The notes beneath the pieces are model-generated. The model ran no database searches, had not been told where the DNA came from, and was given only the letters and a program-made list of their open reading frames with translations. Both the position numbers and the translations under genes were made by a program. Positions 6,334 through 13,670 of a stretch of 14,588 bases of DNA are shown here, in pieces. The stretch is from positions 1-14,588 of the forward strand of contig QAKM01000036.1 in the NCBI GenBank assembly GCA_003343805.1. Direction: 5' to 3'. Every line of letters begins with the position of its first letter. The stretch's first letter is position 1. Source of the stretch: Bacillota bacterium (GTDB lineage Bacteria > Bacillota > Clostridia > Christensenellales > Borkfalkiaceae).

Positions 6334-7362
6334 ATGTTCACAAGACAGGCACACATCCCCTCGCCCGAGGAGCTGCACGGCGAAATGCCGCTGCCGCCCG
6401 CCCTCGCCGCGATCAAAAAGGAGCGCGACCGGCTCGCGATGGACGTCATCGCGGGGCGCGCGGACAAGCTCCTCCTCATCATCGGCCCCTGCTCCGCGCA
6501 TGAGAGCGCACCCGTGCTCGAATATGTGCGGCGCTTAGGCAAGCTCAACGAGCGCGTCAAGGAAAAGCTCGTCCTCGTCCCCCGCATCTACACCAACAAG
6601 CCGCGCACCAAGGGCGTGGGCTATAAGGGGATGTTTTCGCAGCCCGATCCCGAAAATAAGGAGGACATCGTCCGCGGCATCCGCACCATCCGCGAGCTGC
6701 ACCTGCACGCCATCGAGGAGTCCGGTCTCACCGCGGCGGACGAGATGCTCTATCCCGAAAACTATCCCTTCTTCGAGGACGTCCTCACCTACATCGCCGT
6801 GGGCGCGCGCTCGAGCGAGAATCAGATGCACCGCCTTGTGTCGAGCGGCATCGATCTGCCCGTCGGCATCAAGAACCCGATGGGGGGCTCTATCCCCGTG
6901 CTCCTCAACTCCATCTACGCGGCGCAGAGCCCGCAGGTCTTTAAGTACGGCAACTACCAGGTGGCGACGGACGGCAACGAGTATGCCCATGCCGTTCTGC
7001 GGGGCATGGTCGATTCCTACGGCAACGACATCCCCAATTTCCACTATGAGACGGTGATGCGCGTCTTTGAAGGGTACAACCGCTCCAAGGGCGAACTCAA
7101 AAATCCCGCCGTCATCATCGATGCCAACCACTCCAATTCGGGCAAGCAGTTCCGCCAGCAGATCCGCATCTGCGAGGAGGTCATGCAGAACCGTCTCTAC
7201 GATCCGGACTTCAAGAAGATCGTCAAGGGATTCATGATCGAGAGCTTCCTCGTCGAGGGCAACCAGAAGCACGACATCGTGTTCGGGCAGTCTATCACCG
7301 ATCCCTGCCTCGGCTGGGAGGACACCGAACGGCTCGTCCTCGACATCGCGGAGAAGGCATGA
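6334..7362 (+). CDS. aroF: 3-deoxy-7-phosphoheptulonate synthase (DAHP synthase, class I AroFGH type)
   Basis: First step of the shikimate pathway: condenses phosphoenolpyruvate with erythrose 4-phosphate. In 342 residues: GPCSAH (51-56), PRIYTNKPRTKGVGYKG (83-99), GARSSENQMHR (157-167), GIKNPMGGS (178-186), DANHSNSGK (263-271) and SITDPCLGW near the end, all family signatures for PEP, phosphate and metal binding. The ENQ/NPMGG variants are the form I associate with clostridial members rather than E. coli AroF/G/H. It follows coaD by 3 nt with GAGG as ribosome-binding site, and its stop overlaps pheA in ATGA. The allosteric effector cannot be told from sequence; coupling to pheA suggests phenylalanine supply. 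Confidence 0.93.
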   Translation: MFTRQAHIPSPEELHGEMPLPPALAAIKKERDRLAMDVIAGRADKLLLIIGPCSAHESAPVLEYVRRLGKLNERVKEKLVLVPRIYTNKPRTKGVGYKGMFSQPDPENKEDIVRGIRTIRELHLHAIEESGLTAADEMLYPENYPFFEDVLTYIAVGARSSENQMHRLVSSGIDLPVGIKNPMGGSIPVLLNSIYAAQSPQVFKYGNYQVATDGNEYAHAVLRGMVDSYGNDIPNFHYETVMRVFEGYNRSKGELKNPAVIIDANHSNSGKQFRQQIRICEEVMQNRLYDPDFKKIVKGFMIESFLVEGNQKHDIVFGQSITDPCLGWEDTERLVLDIAEKA

Positions 7363-8165
7363 GCGCCGCGCGCTACAGTTGCCTGGGGCCCAAGGGGAGC
7401 TATTCTGAGCTCGCCGCCCTGCGCTTTTCCGACGGGGAGGGGGAGATCGTCCTCTGCCCCGACTTTTACACCGCCGTCTCTGCCCTGCAGAAGGGAGAGG
7501 CGGACTTTGCCGTTCTGCCCATCGAAAATTCCATCCAGGGCGGCGTCTTAAAGAATCTCGATCTTCTCGAGCACCCCGATGCGCCCTTTGCCGTCGAGGA
7601 GCTCGTCCTTGCGATCGACCACCGCCTCGCGACGCTCGAGGGCGTTTCGTGCGATGCGATCGAGCGCATCTATTCGCACGAGCAGGCGATCGGCCAGTGC
7701 TCGGAATATCTGCGCACCCGTTTCCCGGGGGCGAAACTTCTGTACACCCGCTCGACGGCGGAGAGCCTGGAAAAGCTGGATGCGCATTCGGCGGGCATCG
7801 TCGGCGCGCACGCCAAAAAACAGGGCGTCGTGCTCTCTCAGGAGAACATTGCCGACGAAAAGCGCAACTTTACGCGCTTTCTGCGCCTCGTGCGACGGGA
7901 AGAGGCGCACCCGAAGCGCAGCGAGAAAGTGTTCTTCTGCGCCATCTGCAAGCACCGCCCCGGCTCCCTTTACGAGCTTCTGGGCGTCTTTGCGCGCCAC
8001 GGCATCAACCTGACCCGCATCGAGAGCCGTCCCATCCGCGATGTGTTCGGCGAGTACCGCTTCTTCATCGAGATCGACGGCGACATCGCCCGCGAGGAGG
8101 TCCGGACCGCCCTCAAAGAGGCGGAGGCATTCTGCCGTCAGTTCCACATCATCGGCGCCTATTGA
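7359..8165 (+). CDS. pheA: Prephenate dehydratase PheA, monofunctional, with ACT domain
   Basis: Converts prephenate to phenylpyruvate for phenylalanine synthesis. Catalytic domain about residues 1-185: LGPKGSYSE (9-17), VLPIENSIQGG (52-62), HEQAIGQC (107-114) and NFTRF (170-174, with the conserved active-site Thr). C-terminal ACT domain about 190-268: HRPGSLYELLGVF and IESRP (221-225), the phenylalanine-binding region, so feedback inhibition is expected. There is no chorismate mutase domain at the N-terminus, unlike the E. coli enzyme. It is translationally coupled to the DAHP synthase (ATGA) and ends by overlapping the convergent ylbJ by 7 nt. Confidence 0.95.
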   Translation: MSAARYSCLGPKGSYSELAALRFSDGEGEIVLCPDFYTAVSALQKGEADFAVLPIENSIQGGVLKNLDLLEHPDAPFAVEELVLAIDHRLATLEGVSCDAIERIYSHEQAIGQCSEYLRTRFPGAKLLYTRSTAESLEKLDAHSAGIVGAHAKKQGVVLSQENIADEKRNFTRFLRLVRREEAHPKRSEKVFFCAICKHRPGSLYELLGVFARHGINLTRIESRPIRDVFGEYRFFIEIDGDIAREEVRTALKEAEAFCRQFHIIGAY

Positions 8166-9097
8166 CCGGGGAAAACGAGCCGCGCGAGGGGATAGCAGAG
8201 TGCAAAGGCGAGCACCCCGTGCGCGAGTTTGACGAGCAGAAAGGGAAGAGCTCTGACGCCCGTTCCCGCCAGGAAGGAGAGCTGCTGCGCGTTGACGCAC
8301 AGCCCGCCGAAGCTCACTTCTGCGGCGGCGAGGGCGAGCGAGAGCGGCGTTTTCAGCTTTGCAAGCGCCGAAACGCCCGCCGTCACCTCCAAAAGGCCCG
8401 ACAGGATGCCTTCCCCGACCCCCGAAAGGGGCGGGAGAAGAGAAAAGAGCATCTCTTTGAGGCAGAAGAAGAGGGCGATGAGCGCCCCCACCGAGAGGAC
8501 GGAACGCACCGCCCCGAGGAGAAGTTCGGAGAAGGGCTCCCCGTTCCGCACGGGAAGGGGCGCGGCGGAAGCGCTTTTTTTGTGCCCTGTGAGGCGGGGC
8601 AGAAGAAGGGAGATGAGCCCTACCGCCACAAGATGCGATAAAAAGAGCAGAAGGCCTGCGGCGGGCGAGCCGAACATCGAGGCTGCCGCGCCGAGGCAGA
8701 ACGCCGGCCCCGACGTGGAGCAAAGGCAGGCGGTGTAAAAGATGTCGCCCTGTTTGAGGCGGCCGCCCGAAGAAAGCTCCGCGACCGTCCGCGCGCCCGC
8801 GGGATAGCCGGAGAGCACGGAGAGCAGCATGGCGCCCGCGCCTGCACCCGGTACGCGGAAGAGCTTTTCCGCCGCGGGAGAGAGCCGACGGGAGAGCGCG
8901 GAAAAGGCGGGGGAACGCACCATCAGAGACAGGACAACGAGAAGAGGCAGCGCCGTCGGCAGGATGGCTCCCGCCCACAGCATGAGTCCGTTTAAAACGC
9001 TCTGCCCGTAGCGGGCGGGCGACGAGAGAAAGACCGCCGCAAAGAAAAAGAGCAGCAAGAACAGGGCGGCGGAAGAGATCTTTTTGCGAAGGGGCAT
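8159..9097 (-). CDS. ylbJ: Sporulation integral membrane protein YlbJ
   Basis: Multi-pass membrane protein of the nucleoside-recognition/Gate-domain family; in Bacillus ylbJ is a sporulation gene of the mother cell, needed for resistant spores. The 312 residues have many hydrophobic segments (about 8-25, 33-60, 86-96, 146-166 and several in the C-terminal half) and the two family signatures LSGYPAGARTVAEL (95-108) and CSTSGPAFCLG (126-136). Start ATG 9097 gives a clean basic N-terminus followed by a membrane segment. Only 30 nt separate it from the divergent patatin-like gene, so its promoter must overlap that gene's 5' end; CATAATTT there (9123-9130, minus strand) is a weak sigma-E-like box with no -35. 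Confidence 0.87.
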   Translation of the reverse strand: MPLRKKISSAALFLLLFFFAAVFLSSPARYGQSVLNGLMLWAGAILPTALPLLVVLSLMVRSPAFSALSRRLSPAAEKLFRVPGAGAGAMLLSVLSGYPAGARTVAELSSGGRLKQGDIFYTACLCSTSGPAFCLGAAASMFGSPAAGLLLFLSHLVAVGLISLLLPRLTGHKKSASAAPLPVRNGEPFSELLLGAVRSVLSVGALIALFFCLKEMLFSLLPPLSGVGEGILSGLLEVTAGVSALAKLKTPLSLALAAAEVSFGGLCVNAQQLSFLAGTGVRALPFLLVKLAHGVLAFALCYPLARLVFPGQ

Positions 9098-9127
9098 ACG
9101 TTACCCTACGCCCCGAAGGAGGAAATT

Positions 9128-9976
9128 ATGCGCAAAACATTGGGGCTCGCCCTCGGTTCGGGCGGGGCGCGCGGCATCGCGCACATCGGTTTTTTGCAGG
9201 CGCTCGAGGAGATCGGCATCCGTCCCGACTATGTGACGGGCTGTTCGATGGGCGCCATCGTGGGGGCGTGCTACTGCGCGGGGCTCCCGCTTGAGACGCT
9301 GAGGGAAGTGGCGCTCTCCTTGAAGCTCTCCAGGATCGCCACGCTCAACATCAATCCCATCCGCGCGAACGGCCTTCTGCGCTTCAACAAGGCGCGTCAG
9401 CTCCTCGAACAGTACCTCGGCGACATCACGTTTGCCGATCTCAAGATCCCCTTTTCCTGCATCGCGGTCGATCTGGCAGCAGGGAAGGTGGTCGAACTCA
9501 AAGAGGGCAACGTCATCGATGCGATCCTCGCCTCGAGTTCCATCCCGGGGGCGTTCACGCCCGCCGTCATCGGCGATAAGACGCTCGTGGATGGCGGCAT
9601 TCTGGAGCGCGTTCCAACGAAAGAAGTGCGCGAAATGGGCGCCGAGGTCATCGTTGCCGTCGACGTTCTGGGCGATCTCACCGCCAAGAAGGCGTCGCCC
9701 AACCTCGTCGACACCCTCCTCCGCTGCATCGACATCATGGATACCCGCCTCACGCAGAGAAAGAAGCGCTCGCGCGCCCGCTACATCGATCTGTGGCTGG
9801 AGCCCGAGCTCGGCGCGATGGATCAGTACCTCGTCAAGAACCTCGATTTCGCGCTCGACAAGGGCTATGAGCTGGGGGTAAAGCACCGTGAAGAGATCAG
9901 GGCGCTCGTGGAAGGGAACGCCGACGAAAAGGGCGGGCACGCAGAAAAGGGCGAGGGCGCCCCGGAAGGGAAGTAA
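9128..9976 (+). CDS. Patatin-like phospholipase family protein (RssA/NTE type)
   Basis: Predicted serine acyl hydrolase with the patatin Ser-Asp dyad. Seen in 282 residues: oxyanion loop GSGGARGIAH (10-19), nucleophile elbow GCSMG (38-42, Ser40), ASSSIPG (135-141) and the catalytic Asp in DGG (155-157). There is no signal peptide or membrane segment, so it is probably cytoplasmic or membrane-associated; the substrate is unknown. The C-terminal 20 residues (DEKGGHAEKGEGAPEGK) are hydrophilic and probably disordered. ATG 9128 has GGAGG 5 nt upstream. It is 3 nt ahead of rarA and likely co-transcribed. No clear promoter is visible in the 30-nt gap; CATACGTT (9095-9102) is a weak candidate. Confidence 0.88.
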   Translation: MRKTLGLALGSGGARGIAHIGFLQALEEIGIRPDYVTGCSMGAIVGACYCAGLPLETLREVALSLKLSRIATLNINPIRANGLLRFNKARQLLEQYLGDITFADLKIPFSCIAVDLAAGKVVELKEGNVIDAILASSSIPGAFTPAVIGDKTLVDGGILERVPTKEVREMGAEVIVAVDVLGDLTAKKASPNLVDTLLRCIDIMDTRLTQRKKRSRARYIDLWLEPELGAMDQYLVKNLDFALDKGYELGVKHREEIRALVEGNADEKGGHAEKGEGAPEGK

Positions 9977-9979
9977 GGC

Positions 9980-11287
9980 ATGACCGATCTTTTCGATTTC
10001 AACGACCACGAGGAGAAGGCAAAGCCGCTCGCCGAGCGGATGCGCGCCTCCACGTTCAGAGACTTTGTGGGGCAGGAGAAGCTCGTTTCGGAGGGCTCGC
10101 TCCTGCGCCGTGCCATCGCGCTCGACCGCCTGGGGAGCTGCATCTTCTGGGGGCCGCCCGGCTGCGGCAAGACGACGCTTGCCAACGTCATCGCCGCGCA
10201 GACGGACGGGGAATTTGTGCGCCTCAACGCGGTGACGGCGGGCGTTGCGGACGTGCGCCGCGCCGTCGAGGAAGCGCGGGAAAACCTGCGCCTTCGCGGC
10301 CGCCGCACCTATCTCCTCTTAGTCGAGTGCCACCGCTTCAACAAGGCGCAGCTCGATTCCCTGCTCCCTTCCGTCGAGCAGGGCATCCTCATCTTCATCG
10401 GCTCGACGACGGAGAATCCCTACGCCTCCATGACGCCCGCCATCGTCTCGCGGTGCCGCGTATTTGAATTTGAGCCGCTCAAAGAGAGCGACATCCTGAA
10501 GGCGCTTTCCCGGGCGCTCAAGGATAAGCGAAAGGGCCTCGGCAGCTATCAGGCCGAGGTGGATGAGGAGGCGCTCTCTCACATCGCGCGCACGGCGGCG
10601 GGAGACTTGCGCTTTGCTTACAACGCTCTGGAGCTCGCCGTCCTCACGACGCCGCCTGCAGGCGACGGGCACATCCGTGTGACGCTCCGGGACGCGGAAA
10701 ATTCGACGGGCAGGCGTTCGCTCGCCTTCGGCGAGGACCAATATTACGATATGCTCTCCGCCTTCTGCAAGTCGCTGCGCGGGAGCGACTCGAACGCCGC
10801 GCTTTACTACGCCATGCGGCTCATCGAGGGGGGATGCGATCCCCGCCTCATCTTAAGGCGCACCGTCGTGCACGCCGCCGAGGACGTGGGTCTCGCCGAT
10901 CCGAACGCGCTGACGGTCGCCACGAGCGCGCTGACGGCATTCGAGCACATCGGTCTGCCCGAGGGGCTGCTGCCCCTTTCGGAGGCCGTCATCTATGTGG
11001 CGGAGGCGCCCAAGAGCCAATCGACAAAGGTCGCCATGTTCGCGGCGCAAAAGGACGCGAAAGAGGCGCCGCTCGGGGCCGTTCCGCCCTATCTTCGCGA
11101 TATTTCCTACGGGGACGACAAGCGGAAGGCGGAGCGCAAGAACTACCTCTACCCGCACGATTTCGGGGGTTGGGTCAAACAGCAGTACCTTCCCGACGAG
11201 CTCAAGGACCGCGTTTACTATACGCCGAGCGAGAACGGGTTCGAGCGGGAAGTGAGGCGTATCCGCAAGGAAAAGGGTATGGAATAA
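9980..11287 (+). CDS. rarA: Replication-associated recombination protein RarA (MgsA), AAA+ ATPase
   Basis: Clamp-loader-like AAA+ ATPase acting at stalled replication forks. The 435 residues cover the full family length. Seen: PLAERMRASTFRDFVGQ, Walker A GPPGCGKTTLA (58-68), sensor-1 region GSTTENP (141-147), an arginine-finger candidate SRCR (157-160), and the C-terminal tetramerisation region ending in YLYPHDFGGWVKQQYLP. Odd: the Walker B segment reads YLLLVECHRFNKAQ (111-124). Aligned on the HRFNKAQ signature it should be DE-x-HRF; Val115 replaces the Asp, while Glu116 remains. One base (GAC to GTC at 10322-10324) would explain it. Start ATG 9980 follows a GGAAGGGAAG stretch at the patatin gene's end. 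Confidence 0.93.
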   Translation: MTDLFDFNDHEEKAKPLAERMRASTFRDFVGQEKLVSEGSLLRRAIALDRLGSCIFWGPPGCGKTTLANVIAAQTDGEFVRLNAVTAGVADVRRAVEEARENLRLRGRRTYLLLVECHRFNKAQLDSLLPSVEQGILIFIGSTTENPYASMTPAIVSRCRVFEFEPLKESDILKALSRALKDKRKGLGSYQAEVDEEALSHIARTAAGDLRFAYNALELAVLTTPPAGDGHIRVTLRDAENSTGRRSLAFGEDQYYDMLSAFCKSLRGSDSNAALYYAMRLIEGGCDPRLILRRTVVHAAEDVGLADPNALTVATSALTAFEHIGLPEGLLPLSEAVIYVAEAPKSQSTKVAMFAAQKDAKEAPLGAVPPYLRDISYGDDKRKAERKNYLYPHDFGGWVKQQYLPDELKDRVYYTPSENGFEREVRRIRKEKGME

Positions 11288-11291
11288 ATGT

Positions 11292-11332
11292 TGCCGCGGC
11301 GGACGCCCCTTTGGGGGGCGTCCGCCGCGGCA
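11292..11332. terminator. Perfect 18-bp GC hairpin between rarA and the amidase gene
   Basis: Arms 11292-11309 and 11315-11332 are fully complementary (core GCCGCGGCGGACGCCCC) with a 5-nt loop. It starts 5 nt after the rarA stop and ends 7 nt before the convergent amidase stop, so it can act on both strands. Neither side has a U-tract. It shares CCGCGG and GCGGACGC with the hairpin at 14520-14559. Confidence 0.75.
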
Positions 11333-11338
11333 TAAGGA

Positions 11339-11845
11339 TCAGCATTCTTCCGTCTTTTTCTTGCGCACGCCGAGGATGTGGATCCCGCGGAGCTTTGCCG
11401 CATTGTACGAGGAGAGCGGCCGGTTGTAGGCGTCATAGGTATGCGCGGCGACCAGGATCTCCCCGCGCGAGAAGCCGACGACGACGGGGGTATGATACCA
11501 GTCGCCCGTGCTTCGGCCGAGCTGCACCACGTCTCCTTTTTCTAGTTCTTCCGGCGGCACCTCTTTTGCGAACGGCCCCTCGCCCTCGTTGTTTACGAGG
11601 AAATTGTAGAGGTATTCGACGCCCGTCCACGAGGGGGTGCGGTCGCTGAGCGAGCGGTAGTACCAGCCGAACGTGGGGGTAAAGTTCATCTGCCCCGCGC
11701 CCGCAAAGATGACCTGCGAGGCGTAGTTGGTGCAGTCCCCGCCGAGGCGGGAGAAGTCGTAATATTGGGGATTGCGGCCGAACGCCCAGCGGCGCGCGTA
11801 GGCGACGGCCTTTTCCCGGTCATAGATCTCTTCGACAAGTTCCAT
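11339..11845 (-). CDS. Putative amidase domain protein (Amidase_6 / PF12671 type)
   Basis: Predicted NlpC/P60-like cysteine hydrolase of the type called 'putative amidase', common in spore-formers; substrate unknown, perhaps cell-wall peptides. From ATG 11845 it has 168 residues: YDREKAVAYARRWAFGRNPQYYDF at the start, GGDCTNYASQ (35-44, nucleophile Cys38), LEKGDVVQLG (101-110), DWYHTPVVVG with the likely catalytic His118, and AAHTYDAYNRPL (133-144). No signal peptide is seen. A further in-frame ATG at 11905 would add 20 basic residues unlike the family and would place the promoter inside the gene, so 11845 is preferred. It is divergent from yunB and convergent with rarA. Confidence 0.82.
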   Translation of the reverse strand: MELVEEIYDREKAVAYARRWAFGRNPQYYDFSRLGGDCTNYASQVIFAGAGQMNFTPTFGWYYRSLSDRTPSWTGVEYLYNFLVNNEGEGPFAKEVPPEELEKGDVVQLGRSTGDWYHTPVVVGFSRGEILVAAHTYDAYNRPLSSYNAAKLRGIHILGVRKKKTEEC

Positions 11846-11850
11846 GCTCC

Positions 11851-11879
11851 ATTGTATGCGCGGGCGGCGGGGAATGTGC
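11851..11879 (-). promoter_or_regulatory. Predicted sigma-E-type promoter of the amidase gene
   Basis: On the minus strand GCACATT (11873-11879) and CATACAAT (11851-11858) are 14 nt apart. The B. subtilis sigma-E pattern is roughly KMATATT, 14 nt, CATACAnT, so the -10 is exact and the -35 has one mismatch. Only 5 nt separate the -10 from the ATG at 11845, so the transcript would start at or next to the start codon. Confidence 0.6.
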
Positions 11880-11902
11880 CGTTCTGAATAGGGGAAGCGC
11901 CG

Positions 11903-11910
11903 CATAGACT
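11903..11910 (+). promoter_or_regulatory. Sigma-E-like -10 box of yunB
   Basis: CATAGACT fits CATAnAnT and lies 5 nt before the GTG at 11916. A GAATA at 11886-11890 could be part of a -35, but it is closer than the usual spacing, so support rests mainly on the -10 and on yunB being a sigma-E gene in Bacillus. Confidence 0.4.
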
Positions 11911-11915
11911 GAGGC

Positions 11916-12557
11916 GTGAGACGTTATGTGACGCCGCGGACGAAGTGGAGGCGGCGTATCTTCTTTGCCGTCGTCCTCCTTGTCCCGCTCATCCTTGCGC
12001 TGACCCTCTTCTTCAATGCGGCGGGGGTCATCCGTTCGGTCGCGGAGGCGACGATCCGCGCCCATGCCGCTTCCGCCATGCACGATGCGATCGGGGCGAC
12101 GCTCTCCGACGGGCTCGGCTATTCCGATCTCATTACCGTGCAGAAAAACGCCGCGGGGGAGATCACGGCGCTCTCGGCCGATGCGCAGCGCGTCAACGCC
12201 ATCGCGCGGGATGCGGCGTACCTTGCGCAGAAGAACTTTGCGGCCCTCTCCGAGGCGGGGGTCGAGGTGCCGCTCGGGGCGTTTTCGGGCATCGAGGCGC
12301 TCTCCGGCTTCGGCCCGCCCGTCAATTTCAAACTGCTCCCCGTGGGAGCGGCGCACTGCACGTTCCGCTCCTCCTTTACGTCCGCGGGCATCAACCAGAC
12401 GCGCCATGCCGTCTATCTCGAGATCATCCTCGACATCACCGTCGTGCTCCCGGCGGGCACGAGCCAATTCTGCGAGTGCGCCGAGGTGATGATCTGTGAG
12501 AGCGTCCTGACGGGCAAAGTCCCCGACGTGATCCTGCGTTCCGACCTGTTCGGATGA
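11916..12557 (+). CDS. yunB: Sporulation protein YunB
   Basis: Sporulation protein of the YunB family; in B. subtilis it is a mother-cell (sigma-E) gene whose loss impairs sporulation; biochemical role unknown. The 213 residues begin with a basic stretch and one membrane segment (about 14-34, RRIFFAVVLLVPLILALTLFF), after which the chain is expected to lie outside the membrane. Family features in the C-terminal half: NFKLLPVG (137-144), INQTRHAVYLEIILDITVVLP (159-179) and CESVLTGKVPDVIL (194-207). The start is a GTG; GTG 11916 (after GAGG) and GTG 11928 are both possible and differ by four residues. It is followed by a GC hairpin shared with convergent murG. Confidence 0.85.
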   Translation: MRRYVTPRTKWRRRIFFAVVLLVPLILALTLFFNAAGVIRSVAEATIRAHAASAMHDAIGATLSDGLGYSDLITVQKNAAGEITALSADAQRVNAIARDAAYLAQKNFAALSEAGVEVPLGAFSGIEALSGFGPPVNFKLLPVGAAHCTFRSSFTSAGINQTRHAVYLEIILDITVVLPAGTSQFCECAEVMICESVLTGKVPDVILRSDLFG

Positions 12558-12563
12558 CGGGAC

Positions 12564-12609
12564 GCGGGGCGGCCGCGGCGCCCCTGCTGCAGCGCCGCGG
12601 CCGCCCTGC
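12564..12609. terminator. Long GC hairpin between yunB and murG
   Basis: Arms 12567-12581 and 12592-12606 pair perfectly over 15 bp (GGGCGGCCGCGGCGC), extended to about 18 bp by one G-T and two G-C pairs, with a 10-nt loop. It fills the gap between two convergent genes. No T-run follows on either strand, so intrinsic termination by the textbook mechanism is uncertain. Confidence 0.65.
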
Positions 12610-12616
12610 AGGCAGG

Positions 12617-13663
12617 TCACAGGGGGCCGACCGTCTCCCGGATGGCCTCGATGACGGCAGGCGTGCCGTTTTTGATGGGGGCTTCTTTCAGGCGGGCGGC
12701 GAGCGTTTCGTCCCGAAGCAGTGCCGAAAGCGCCTCGGGGAGCGCGGAGAGATCTCCCTCCCGCAGGATGCGGCAGAGGCCGAGCGCCTCGAAATGGCGG
12801 GCGTTTTCGAGCTGGTCGCCGCGGGAGGCGCGCTCGAGCGGGACGAAGAGGGCGGGCTTTTTGAGAGCGAGCGCCTCGAACACCGTGTTGCTGCCCGCCC
12901 GCGAGAGAACGAGATCTGCCGCCGCGTAGGCGCTTGCCATATCGGGCTCATAGGCGAGCGCTTTATACCCGCGGGGCGCGCCCGGTGCAGGGTTTCCGCC
13001 GTCGTTGCCGCGAAGGTGCACGATCTGAAACGTTTCGAGCAGGGCGGGGAGGTGCGCCCGCACGGCCTCGTTGAGGGTGCGGCTGCCGTTTCCTCCGCCG
13101 AGGACGAGCAGCACGGGTTTCCCCCTCGTAAAGCCGTATTTTGCACGGGCGCGCGCGGGGCTGCCCGCAAACAGTTCCTTCCGCATGGGCGAGCCGACGT
13201 ATCTGCCGTTTTGAAAGCGGCGGGCGGTCTCCTCGAAGGAGGTGAGGACGAGCCTGCAGTGCCCGGCCGCAAGGCGGGTCGCAAGGCCGGGGGACAGGTC
13301 GCTCTCGTGCGTGAGGGCGGGGATGTGCAGTTTGTTGGCCGCCCGAAGATAGGGGAGGCTCGCGTATCCCCCCTTGGAAAAGACGAGGTCGGGCCGGAGC
13401 TCCTTCAGAAGGGCAAGCGCAAGCCCGTCCGACTGCACCATGCGGAAGGGCAGCGTGAGATTTTTGGGCGTGAAACTGCGGATGAGTTTGGGGCAGGGGA
13501 TGCCGAAGAAGGGATAGCCGGCGCCCTGTGCGAGCCGCTCCTCGATGCCGCCCGTGCTCCCCGCATAGGAGAGGCGGCACTTTCCCCCAAGTTCCTGCAT
13601 GACGGCAAGGTTGGGGACGACGTGTCCGGCGCTTCCTCCGCCGCAAAAGAGAAGATGTTTCAT
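12617..13663 (-). CDS. murG: UDP-N-acetylglucosamine--lipid I GlcNAc transferase MurG
   Basis: GT28 glycosyltransferase that adds GlcNAc to lipid I to make lipid II on the inner face of the membrane. In 348 residues: GGGSAGHVVPNLAV (8-21, family GGGTGGH), FSKGGYASLPYLRAAN (95-110), the clostridial-type HESDLSPGLATRL (119-131, where Asn is usual at the Thr), LVLGGGNGSRTLNE (186-199, family GGSxG region), and the donor-binding SRAGSNTVFEAL plus ALFVPLERASRGDQLENA (254-288). It stands alone, not in a division/cell-wall cluster, and its only visible promoter element is sporulation-like, so it may be a second, sporulation-time copy. ATG 13663 has no clear Shine-Dalgarno. Confidence 0.93.
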   Translation of the reverse strand: MKHLLFCGGGSAGHVVPNLAVMQELGGKCRLSYAGSTGGIEERLAQGAGYPFFGIPCPKLIRSFTPKNLTLPFRMVQSDGLALALLKELRPDLVFSKGGYASLPYLRAANKLHIPALTHESDLSPGLATRLAAGHCRLVLTSFEETARRFQNGRYVGSPMRKELFAGSPARARAKYGFTRGKPVLLVLGGGNGSRTLNEAVRAHLPALLETFQIVHLRGNDGGNPAPGAPRGYKALAYEPDMASAYAAADLVLSRAGSNTVFEALALKKPALFVPLERASRGDQLENARHFEALGLCRILREGDLSALPEALSALLRDETLAARLKEAPIKNGTPAVIEAIRETVGPL

Positions 13664-13670
13664 CGATAGC

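Noticed and set aside
6331..7358. T-box or leader-peptide control of the DAHP synthase/pheA genes
   Set aside because: The genes are joined to coaD and to each other by 3 nt or by an overlap, leaving no room for a leader.
7548..8978. Minus-strand open frame of 476 codons across pheA and ylbJ
   Set aside because: It lies in a different frame from ylbJ and is antisense to pheA; both real genes have strong family signatures.
11846..11905. Longer amidase start at 11905
   Set aside because: Adds a basic, non-conserved segment overlapping the predicted promoter, and the domain begins right after the ATG at 11845.
12554..13669. Plus-strand open frame of 371 codons opposite murG
   Set aside because: Glycine/arginine-rich antisense shadow with no recognisable motif; the minus strand is an unmistakable MurG.
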